From contig CAMKNF010000108.1 in the NCBI GenBank assembly GCA_946414115.1, positions 1-6,757 on the forward strand: a DNA stretch of 6,757 nucleotides, written 5' to 3'. The notes under the pieces were generated by a model, which was not told the DNA's origin, did no database searches, and was given only the letters and a program-made list of their open reading frames with translations. Shown here one piece after another: positions 1 through 5,602 of the stretch. Made by a program: the position numbers and the translations under genes. Each line of letters begins with the position of its first letter. Position 1 is the stretch's first letter. Source of the stretch: an uncultured Ruminococcus sp. (GTDB lineage: Bacteria > Bacillota > Clostridia > Oscillospirales > Acutalibacteraceae).

Positions 1-465
1 CGAAAGCATATCGTTATCGCCGAAGTTGTTGCCCTCAAGCTCATCAATAGCCACCGTATCGTTCTCGTTGATTACGGGGATAATGTTCATTTTCAGAAGC
101 TCGTCGATTGTGTTGATTACGTTCTGACGTTTCTGGTCGGTTTCAACAGCATAACGTGTGAGGAGAATCTGCGCTACCGAGTGGTTGTACTCGCCGAACA
201 GCTTGTCGTACATAAACATAAGCTCGCACTGACCGATAGCGGCAAGAGCCTGCTTTTTCTTTGTTTCGCTCGGACGTGACTGGAGTCCTGTTTTTCCCAT
301 TCCTACGCCGATTGCACCCGAGGACACGAGCATAATCTGCTCTCCCCTGTTCTGCAAGTCCGACATAACCTTGCAAAGGCTCTCAATCCTGCGGTAATTT
401 ATCTTTCCGTTTTCGTATGTAAGGGTGGACGTTCCGACCTTTACAACCGTACGTTTATTTTCCAT
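1..465 (-). CDS. proB: Glutamate 5-kinase, N-terminal part (cut by window edge)
   Basis: Glutamate 5-kinase phosphorylates the gamma-carboxylate of L-glutamate with ATP, the first step of proline synthesis in the cytoplasm. The visible 155 residues begin MENKRTVVKVGTSTLT, the amino-acid-kinase N-terminus, with the phosphate-binding lysine at K9. VSSGAIGVG follows at residues 47-55, QILLT at 99-103, INENDTV at 132-138 (substrate-binding D136) and FGDNDMLS at 148-155. Order and spacing match ProB of E. coli and Bacillus. The ATG at 463-465 is the natural start: it places the kinase motif at the very N-terminus and has an AGGTG ribosome binding site six bases upstream. The C-terminal half, and any PUA domain, lie outside the window. 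proA would be the expected downstream partner but cannot be seen. Identification is firm. Confidence 0.95.
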   Translation of the reverse strand, partial: MENKRTVVKVGTSTLTYENGKINYRRIESLCKVMSDLQNRGEQIMLVSSGAIGVGMGKTGLQSRPSETKKKQALAAIGQCELMFMYDKLFGEYNHSVAQILLTRYAVETDQKRQNVINTIDELLKMNIIPVINENDTVAIDELEGNNFGDNDMLS

Positions 466-500
466 TTCAGACACCTATTTCCGTTTTGCATTATTTATTT

Positions 501-530
501 ATTATATCACACCGTACCTTGTAATTACAA
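501..530 (-). promoter_or_regulatory. Probable sigma-A promoter of proB with palindrome over the -35
   Basis: Read on the minus strand there is a perfect TATAAT (501-506) and, 18 bases upstream, TTGTAA (525-530, four of six consensus bases). Transcription would start near 494, giving a leader of about 30 nt before the proB ATG. The -35 lies inside a perfect 12-bp palindrome, TTGTAATTACAA (519-530), which could be an operator or chance in AT-rich DNA. The upstream gene ends in a strong terminator, so proB needs its own promoter here. Confidence 0.6.
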
Positions 531-591
531 CACTTTAATTTAATATTGTGGTAAAACTTGCGCAATTTGCAGACAATAAAACTGTATAAGC

Positions 592-620
592 AAAAAGGCG
601 TCCGAAAACCCGAACGCCTT
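592..620 (-). terminator. Rho-independent terminator of the CHAP/dockerin gene
   Basis: On the minus strand a 10-bp stem (arms 611-620 and 595-604, one G-U pair) closes a six-base GGTTTT loop and runs directly into a T tract (592-596). It lies 16 bp beyond the stop codon of the 690-residue gene. On the plus strand the hairpin is followed by AAGTAG, so it works in one direction only. It separates that gene from proB. Confidence 0.88.
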
Positions 621-636
621 AAGTAGTATATGAATT

Positions 637-2709
637 TTAAAACTTATCAATTAAGCCTGCACAATATTGCTGAATAAGCGTAGCATCTTTTATGTCAACA
701 CTACTATCGCTGTTGACATCAGCACGAATTAAAGCATTTTCGTCAAGTGTATTAATACTTGCAATGTGTTTTTGGATTGCGGTTGTGTCGGTTATGTTAA
801 TAGAGCCATCGTTGTTCACATCGCCGCACGTATATTCAAATTCGCAAACAAAACCTCCAACTTCTACACCCGATTCCGCATAATCATTCCATAAATAACA
901 ATTGAGCGATTCTAAACTATCATTTCCAAACGTGCCAAGATAAAATTCGTTATTACCGCAACAATCAGGTTGATTTTGTGCCCATTTTGTAAAAGACAAT
1001 TCTTCCCCTGTCACCCATTTCCAACTACCGCTCTTGTTTTCAGCACCCAGCCAACATCTTGCACCGTTAAAATCATTAAGTGCTTTCTTAATGATTTCCC
1101 ACTCTTCTTCCGAATTAATAGTTGCAAGATGACCACCTTGACTCTCACACCATAATTTTGCATTATTCCAACCAAAACCGGAATTAAAAACTTTATAGAT
1201 TTTACCTTTATACTCTACTGAACTAACTTCTGTGGGTTCATCTTTTAACTCTATTCCGTTAATAATTGCAGTTGATAAATTACCATACGTATCATAAAGA
1301 TAAATATGTATAGTATACGGTCCTGTTTCATTGTTGTGTTCGTTAGCTTTTACGTAACAAGTCGCAGTACCATTTTTTACAATTCCATCATACCATATTA
1401 TATCATCTTGACCATTATATGAAGTCCAAGTTGGAAATTTTATTGATGAAATACCAGTATCATCAGATACTTTACAGTTTATTCTAAAACCGGATTTCGA
1501 TACTTGTGATATTGTTATATTACTGATTTGAGGAGGATTTGTTTCATAAACCATTTCTTTTGGTATACCTACAGAATTACCTGCAAGATCATAAACATAA
1601 ATATGATTTTGATATACTGTTGCACCTGAAAAATAATCCGATCTATTAATATCAACAAAATATGTTTCGTATCCGTTAAAGTTACAATCATGCCATATTA
1701 AATCAGATTGGTCACTTTGTGTCCAAGTTGCAACACGTACTACTTTAATTCCGACATTATCTTTTGGTATTACACAAACTCTATATGAATCAGCAGTAAC
1801 TCTAGATAAATATGCGCTTTCGATATTTGGCTTTTCCGTATCGGCTGTAATATTGACAGTTCCCGAACCGATGCAAACATTTTCTCCGCCTCCTACATTA
1901 ATCGCATATACATAAACAGGCTGTGTTCCTGTTTTGGAAGTGAATATTGTTGAACTAAATCCATGATAATCACCACACCCGTAAGCAGCATTTACATCTC
2001 CCCTGCCCTCATTAGCGATTATATATCCGTATCCTTCTGCATTTGAATCTCCTGCTTGCCCTCCAATATAAACATGAATATTTAGTGAAGCCGACATATC
2101 ATCTCTGTCAAAAGCCCAGCCGCTTACTTTGACTGTGCCTGTTCCACCTACAAGCCCATCTAAACAACCAGTAGGATTGTTGCCGTTTTCATAATTTGGT
2201 CTAACATATATTTTACTAATTCCGCTGGAATGTTTATATCCTAAACTTCCATAGTGAGAGTAGCTACTATCATATGATACTTTACCACCATAATTTCCAT
2301 CAATAGAGGTTGTGGAGTTCACCATAATTCCGACATGACACCATTTGTTAGCAGTTCCGGAACAGCTATTACAATAAAAGAAAACAATATCACCTTTTTG
2401 CGGAGAAGATACCACTTGACAATGATTAGTATCAGTCATACCTTTATACATATAGTAACAGCTTGAGTTGTTAGTAATACTGCTAACTCCAGCTTGTTGT
2501 GCACACCAAGTTACAAAATCAGCACACCACGCTCCAGCATGACCGTTATATTTAGAATAATTTGTGTTTCCCAGTTCACCCTCTGCTATAGCCACCAAAC
2601 TATCTGCCGTATTAGCCGCACTAACCGTAAACGGTGCAACGGTTAAAACTCCAAAAATCATTACAATCGAGATTAAAGCCGATGTTATTTTACGTAATCT
2701 GTGTTTCAT
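637..2709 (-). CDS. Secreted CHAP-domain hydrolase with GBS Bsp-like repeats, C-type lectin domain and dockerin
   Basis: A 690-residue exported modular protein. Residues 1-31 form a signal peptide (basic MKHRLRK, hydrophobic core, VSA-A cleavage near 31/32). A CHAP (NlpC/P60-like) amidase/peptidase follows at about 35-170, with candidate catalytic C62 (AWCADF), H125 (WCHVGIM) and a third polar residue D137 or N139 (IDGN). Residues 181-290 hold a GWAFDRDD-type domain often seen behind clostridial hydrolases; I know no function for it. Two GBS Bsp-like repeats lie at about 294-382 and 393-483, each with TWT...IW(H/Y)D and HIY(V/L)YDxxGN. A C-type lectin domain (498-626) carries QPD (580-582) and WND (607-609). 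A type I dockerin (628-690) has two calcium loops, D630/N632/D634/D641 and D664/N666/D668/D675. The likely role is peptidoglycan cleavage outside the cell with sugar binding, docked to a cohesin. The gene is AT-richer than its neighbours. AAGGAGG at 2720-2726 supports the ATG at 2707-2709. Domain calls are firm; target and docking partner are inferred. Confidence 0.9.
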   Translation of the reverse strand: MKHRLRKITSALISIVMIFGVLTVAPFTVSAANTADSLVAIAEGELGNTNYSKYNGHAGAWCADFVTWCAQQAGVSSITNNSSCYYMYKGMTDTNHCQVVSSPQKGDIVFFYCNSCSGTANKWCHVGIMVNSTTSIDGNYGGKVSYDSSYSHYGSLGYKHSSGISKIYVRPNYENGNNPTGCLDGLVGGTGTVKVSGWAFDRDDMSASLNIHVYIGGQAGDSNAEGYGYIIANEGRGDVNAAYGCGDYHGFSSTIFTSKTGTQPVYVYAINVGGGENVCIGSGTVNITADTEKPNIESAYLSRVTADSYRVCVIPKDNVGIKVVRVATWTQSDQSDLIWHDCNFNGYETYFVDINRSDYFSGATVYQNHIYVYDLAGNSVGIPKEMVYETNPPQISNITISQVSKSGFRINCKVSDDTGISSIKFPTWTSYNGQDDIIWYDGIVKNGTATCYVKANEHNNETGPYTIHIYLYDTYGNLSTAIINGIELKDEPTEVSSVEYKGKIYKVFNSGFGWNNAKLWCESQGGHLATINSEEEWEIIKKALNDFNGARCWLGAENKSGSWKWVTGEELSFTKWAQNQPDCCGNNEFYLGTFGNDSLESLNCYLWNDYAESGVEVGGFVCEFEYTCGDVNNDGSINITDTTAIQKHIASINTLDENALIRADVNSDSSVDIKDATLIQQYCAGLIDKF

Positions 2710-2719
2710 ATAAAGTATT

Positions 2720-2726
2720 CCTCCTT
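2720..2726 (-). promoter_or_regulatory. Strong ribosome binding site of the CHAP/dockerin gene
   Basis: AAGGAGG on the minus strand sits 10 bases before the ATG at 2707-2709. It is the strongest Shine-Dalgarno sequence noticed in the window and fixes the start at the signal-peptide methionine. Confidence 0.85.
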
Positions 2727-2885
2727 AATGTGAGTATTTTTTTAATATGTTTTTAAAGGTTGCGACTATTATTTTATATTCATTATAGCCCGATTACGGG
2801 CAATTGTCAATATTTATACATTTACATTAAAATACACTTTATTTATATTGAATTTTACATATACTAAACAAAAAGGTCTGCTGAT
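2727..2885. other. AT-rich divergent intergenic region
   Basis: Between the CHAP gene and the broken HTH gene lies AT-rich DNA holding the CHAP promoter and its spacer inverted repeat. The half next to the HTH gene has only a TATACT (2860-2865) without a believable -35, so I do not call a plus-strand promoter. I see no other gene, RNA or repeat here. Confidence 0.6.
2782..2810 (-). promoter_or_regulatory. Near-perfect sigma-A promoter of the CHAP/dockerin gene
   Basis: The minus strand carries an exact TTGACA (2805-2810) and an exact TATAAT (2782-2787) separated by 17 bases, the consensus vegetative promoter. Transcription would start near 2775, giving a leader of about 65 nt before the ATG. 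The spacer holds an inverted repeat abutting the -10: GCCCG (2788-2792), ATTA, CGGGC (2797-2801). Such placement would suit a repressor operator. A consensus promoter implies strong expression unless something blocks it. Confidence 0.88.
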
Positions 2886-3116
2886 ATGATTGTTTACGAC
2901 ATGCTATGGGAAACTTTGAAATAAAAGAAAATATCCCAATACAAGTTAATAAAAACTTATCACATAAGCACAGGACAGCTTGACCGATTAAGAAAAAATG
3001 AAAATGTCAGCACCTACACTTTAAATCAGCTTTGCGAAATTCTCGACTGCGAATTGTCAGATATTGCAAAATACAAACGAAATCCCACATTAAAGGACAA
3101 AACAAACAACGAATAG
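2886..3116 (+). pseudogene. Small Cro/CI (XRE)-type HTH regulator broken by a nonsense codon
   Basis: This plus-strand frame would encode about 76 residues of a small helix-turn-helix protein of the kind common in clostridial genomes. It starts MIVYDMLWETLK at 2886, hits TAA at 2922-2924 (codon 13), then continues in the same frame with KKISQYKLIKTYHISTGQLD, RLRKNENVSTYTLNQLCEIL and DCELSDI to a TAG at 3114-3116. The match to the family (LWxTLKxKxIS, then a recognition helix ending DRLRKN, then TLNxLCxILxC) spans the stop. In relatives I recall, the stopped position is usually a charged residue such as E or K, so one substitution such as GAA to TAA explains it. No in-frame ATG follows the stop. 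A weak AAAAGG lies about nine bases before the ATG; I see no convincing promoter. It is divergent from the CHAP gene, a typical place for a regulator of that gene. A sequencing error is the main alternative. Confidence 0.78.
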
Positions 3117-3151
3117 AAAAAGAGATGCTCGGTTTATGAACATCTCTTTTT
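3117..3151. terminator. Bidirectional intrinsic terminator
   Basis: An 11-bp perfect stem (AAAAAGAGATG at 3117-3127 and CATCTCTTTTT at 3141-3151) with a 13-base loop. Going right it ends in TTTTTGTTTT, and going left in TTTTTC, so it can stop both converging transcripts: the broken HTH gene on the plus strand and the amidase gene on the minus strand. It begins immediately after the HTH TAG and lies three bases beyond the amidase stop codon. Confidence 0.88.
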
Positions 3152-3154
3152 GTT

Positions 3155-3796
3155 TTATTCTATATTAGAATAATAACTATAAACACCGTCGGCGATTGCG
3201 TTTGCAATTTTGTCGGTATTATTGATTATCCAGTCTGCACCCTCCTCGGTGTCGTGAAACTCGCATTCAAGGTAAACCGAAAGTGCGTTCGGAGTGAAAA
3301 CCTCGTACAAATCAGGCTTATATTCAATCCTGTCTTCATCGCCGGGGCTGATTTTACCGAGTGTATCAAGGAAAGCTTCAGCCGCAGTCTGCTCGTCCGA
3401 GCCGAAAACATAGACGTGCGTACCGCCCGTATACTCGCCGTTTAAAGCGTTTGTATGTATCGGGATATGCATATCGGAGTGAAAGGCATTGCTCTCGTCA
3501 CATCTGCTTTTAAGCGTTGCGCCCGACTGACCTACCATTACGGTAAAGCCGAGCTTTTTAAGCTTTTCGGCTGTTTTTTGAGCAATCAGATCGCACTGCT
3601 CCATTTCACTTGTATCGCCGACAGCGTAGTAATTTTCGTACTGATTTGAAGGACTTAAATATATCCTGATGTGAGAAAATCTGCTTTCTTCCTTGTCAAA
3701 GCTCGACACTGCCGCCGTTGAAAGCGACAGCACCAAAAGCAGTACAAGACCGACAAACAACAGCTTTTTCTTGTCAAGTTTTTTGAAAAAATGCAT
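3155..3796 (-). CDS. Membrane-anchored N-acetylmuramoyl-L-alanine amidase (Amidase_3 family)
   Basis: A 213-residue cell-wall amidase expected to cleave the bond between N-acetylmuramic acid and L-alanine in peptidoglycan outside the membrane. Residues 1-11 are basic and 12-31 form one hydrophobic segment, either an uncleaved anchor or a signal peptide. The Amidase_3-type domain covers about 42-211: IYLSPSN (45-51), an acidic stretch with E64/E66, GFTVMVG (83-89), HIPIHTNA (110-117, likely zinc ligand H114), GGTHVYVF (124-131) and YLECEFHD (175-182, likely catalytic E177). The usual DxGHGG motif is replaced by SPSNQ, so the first zinc-binding histidine is not where the classical family has it. 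I recall this variant from other clostridial amidases. The ATG overlaps the mscL stop as TAATG and has no good ribosome binding site of its own, which suggests translational coupling to mscL. A bidirectional terminator follows. Family is firm; the exact substrate is inferred. Confidence 0.87.
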   Translation of the reverse strand: MHFFKKLDKKKLLFVGLVLLLVLSLSTAAVSSFDKEESRFSHIRIYLSPSNQYENYYAVGDTSEMEQCDLIAQKTAEKLKKLGFTVMVGQSGATLKSRCDESNAFHSDMHIPIHTNALNGEYTGGTHVYVFGSDEQTAAEAFLDTLGKISPGDEDRIEYKPDLYEVFTPNALSVYLECEFHDTEEGADWIINNTDKIANAIADGVYSYYSNIE

Positions 3797-4221
3797 TATT
3801 TCTTGTCAGTCTGCGCAGGAATATCACTTGTGCAGTGAGGACATTTTACCGCATTTATGTCAATTTCACTTAAGCAATAAGGGCATTTCTTAGTAGTAGG
3901 CTTTGGCTCTTCCTTCGGCTTTCTGCCAATTGACATAACCTTGTTTACAAGCTTTACAATGAGGAAAATTATGAACGCCATAATAAGGAAATTAATGATA
4001 GCCGTTATGAATTTTCCGTAGCAGATTGTTGCGCCGTTAATTGTAAACGAAAGCTGGTCAAAATTCATTCCGCCGAATATACCGAGAATCGGAGAAATGA
4101 TGTCGCTTGTCAGCGAAGTAACGATTGCCTGAAATGCCGCACCGATGATTACGCCGACTGCAAGGTCAAGCACGTTGCCGCGCATTACAAATTCCTTAAA
4201 TTCAGAGAAAAACTTTTTCAT
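3796..4221 (-). CDS. mscL: Large-conductance mechanosensitive channel with C-terminal zinc ribbon
   Basis: MscL forms a homopentameric pore in the cytoplasmic membrane that opens under membrane tension and releases solutes during hypo-osmotic shock. The 141-residue product begins MKKFFSEFKEFVMRGNVLDL, the hallmark amphipathic N-terminus and start of TM1 (about 15-43, including AVGVIIGAAF). A short extracellular loop follows (about 44-68), then TM2 (about 69-95, FITAIINFLIMAFIIFLIVK). After a charged linker, the C-terminal helical bundle is replaced or extended by a zinc ribbon with C113, C116, C127 and C130 (CPYC...CPHC). The ATG at 4219-4221 is preferred because the family begins MKKFF and GGGG lies seven bases upstream. 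A GTG at 4270-4272 in the same frame would add 17 residues unlike MscL. The gene lies 82 bp after tyrS, probably cotranscribed by readthrough, and overlaps the amidase start by one base. Identity is firm; the ribbon's role is unknown to me. Confidence 0.95.
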   Translation of the reverse strand: MKKFFSEFKEFVMRGNVLDLAVGVIIGAAFQAIVTSLTSDIISPILGIFGGMNFDQLSFTINGATICYGKFITAIINFLIMAFIIFLIVKLVNKVMSIGRKPKEEPKPTTKKCPYCLSEIDINAVKCPHCTSDIPAQTDKK

Positions 4222-4254
4222 ATGTAAACCCCATTTATTTATAAAATTTTCACT

Positions 4255-4286
4255 TACCTGCGGACACGGCACGCCGTGTACCTGCG
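4255..4286. repeat. Nested direct and inverted repeat between tyrS and mscL
   Basis: Two 8-bp direct copies of TACCTGCG (4255-4262 and 4279-4286) flank a perfect 7-bp inverted repeat, ACACGGC (4264-4270), AC, GCCGTGT (4273-4279). As minus-strand RNA the hairpin can add two G-C pairs past a one-base bulge. No T run follows, so it does not look like a standard terminator. It may be an RNA-processing site, a partial attenuator reducing mscL expression, a protein-binding site or a small repeat element. Confidence 0.7.
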
Positions 4287-4303
4287 AAATCAGGCAAAAC
4301 TTT

Positions 4304-5530
4304 TTATTGTAAAACCGCTTTATGGAACACCTTTTTGCCCTTTTTGATGATTACGTATCCCTTTTCAAAGGCAGAAACGGGAACACTTGCGTAAACGTCA
4401 GTTACCTTTTCATCATCAAGCGAAATTCCGCCCTGCTGAATAAGACGTCTGCCCTCTCCGTTTGACGGAATCAGCGAGCATTTCTTGAGCAAATCGAGGA
4501 TTGCAATTGCGCCGTCTGTAAAGTCGCTCTCCGAAAGCTCGGTTGACGGCATATTATTTGTATCGGTCTTACTGCCGAAGAGCGCTCTTGCCGCCTCCTG
4601 TGCCTTGTCAGCCTCTTCCTTGCCGTGAACAAGCTCTGTAAGCTCGTATGCAAGAACTTCCTTTGCCTTGTTTATCTCACTGCCCTCAAGCTTTGCAAGC
4701 TCGTCAATCTGTTCAAGAGGAAGGAATGTAAGCATTTTAAGGCATTTTACAACGTCGCCGTCGTCAACGTTTCTCCAGTACTGGTAGAAATCATAGGGGC
4801 TTGTCTTTTCGGGTGAAAGCCACACTGCACCCGACTGAGTTTTTCCCATCTTCTTGCCCTCAGAATTGAGCAGAAGATTGATTGTCATTGCATATGCGTC
4901 CTTGCCGAGCTTACGTCTGATAAGCTCCGTACCGCCGAGCATATTGCTCCACTGGTCGTCGCCGCCGAACTGCATATTACAGCCGTATCTCTGATAGAGA
5001 GCGTAGAAGTCGTACGACTGCATAATCATATAGTTAAACTCAAGGAAGCTCAAGCCCTTTTCCATTCTCTGCTTGTAGCACTCGGCTGTCAGCATTCTGT
5101 TTACGCTGAAATGTGCGCCGACATCACGCAGAACGTCAACGTAGTTGAGGTCAAGAAGCCAGTCTGCATTATTAACAAGCAGAGCCTTATCGTCGGAAAA
5201 GTCGATAAAACGGCTCATCTGCTTTTTAAAGCACTCAACGTTGTGCTCAATTGTTTCCTTTGTCATCATCTGGCGCATATCGGTTCTGCCCGAGGGGTCG
5301 CCAATCATTGCAGTACCGCCGCCGATAAGTGCAATCGGCTTGTTGCCTGCCATCTGAAGTCTTTTCATAAGGCAGAGAGCCATAAAGTGACCAACGTGCA
5401 GGCTGTCGGCAGTCGGGTCAAAGCCGATGTAGAATACAGCCTTTCCGCTGTTTACAAGCTCTCTGATTTCCTCCTCATCTGTTACCTGTGCAATAAGTCC
5501 TCTTGCAACAAGCTCTTCATATACTCCCAT
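4304..5530 (-). CDS. tyrS: Tyrosyl-tRNA synthetase (class I, TyrS type)
   Basis: TyrS charges tRNA-Tyr with L-tyrosine via tyrosyl-adenylate in the cytoplasm. The 408-residue product is of normal family length. It has Y34 and D38 in FYIGFDPTAD, the HIGH-type signature HVGH (45-48), D78 in IGDPSGRT, Y167/Q171/D174 in the tyrosine pocket (YMIMQSYD), GGDDQW (189-194) and a KMSKS-type loop KMGKT (227-231). A C-terminal S4 RNA-binding domain (about 343-405) binds the tRNA anticodon arm. No key residue is missing. The ATG at 5528-5530 is chosen because AAAGGA (5541-5546) sits 10 bases upstream. A TTG codon three codons earlier would be only one base from that site. A separate promoter lies upstream, and there is no room for a T-box leader, which often controls tyrS in Firmicutes. 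No terminator follows, so mscL and the amidase gene probably share the transcript. Confidence 0.97.
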   Translation of the reverse strand: MGVYEELVARGLIAQVTDEEEIRELVNSGKAVFYIGFDPTADSLHVGHFMALCLMKRLQMAGNKPIALIGGGTAMIGDPSGRTDMRQMMTKETIEHNVECFKKQMSRFIDFSDDKALLVNNADWLLDLNYVDVLRDVGAHFSVNRMLTAECYKQRMEKGLSFLEFNYMIMQSYDFYALYQRYGCNMQFGGDDQWSNMLGGTELIRRKLGKDAYAMTINLLLNSEGKKMGKTQSGAVWLSPEKTSPYDFYQYWRNVDDGDVVKCLKMLTFLPLEQIDELAKLEGSEINKAKEVLAYELTELVHGKEEADKAQEAARALFGSKTDTNNMPSTELSESDFTDGAIAILDLLKKCSLIPSNGEGRRLIQQGGISLDDEKVTDVYASVPVSAFEKGYVIIKKGKKVFHKAVLQ

Positions 5531-5563
5531 TTTCAACAAATCCTTTCATTTTCTGATGATAAT

Positions 5564-5592
5564 AGTATATTATTAAATCAAGTCAAGGTCAA
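5564..5592 (-). promoter_or_regulatory. Probable sigma-A promoter of tyrS
   Basis: On the minus strand TTGACC (5587-5592) and TATACT (5564-5569) are 17 bases apart, each matching consensus at five of six positions. Transcription would start near 5557, leaving a leader of about 27 nt. The -35 is only 10 bp past the stop codon of the radical SAM gene. A second TTGACT overlaps the spacer but is too close to the -10 to serve. This promoter probably also drives mscL and the amidase gene. Confidence 0.78.
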
Positions 5593-5602
5593 GCGAAAAC
5601 AA

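Noticed and set aside
143..376. A 77-codon minus-strand frame inside proB
   Set aside because: It is another frame of the proB coding region, whose own frame shows all the expected kinase motifs.
2837..2865. Plus-strand promoter for the broken HTH gene
   Set aside because: TATACT is present, but no hexamer at the right distance resembles TTGACA, and the predicted start would fall on the ribosome binding site.
4222..4272. A GTG start at 4270-4272 adding 17 residues to MscL
   Set aside because: The added residues do not resemble MscL, the codon lies inside the inverted repeat, and the ATG at 4219-4221 gives the conserved MKKFF start with a GGGG site upstream.
4264..4279. Hairpin after tyrS as an intrinsic terminator
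   Set aside because: The stem is strong but no T run follows on either strand, so I list it as a repeat with unknown role.
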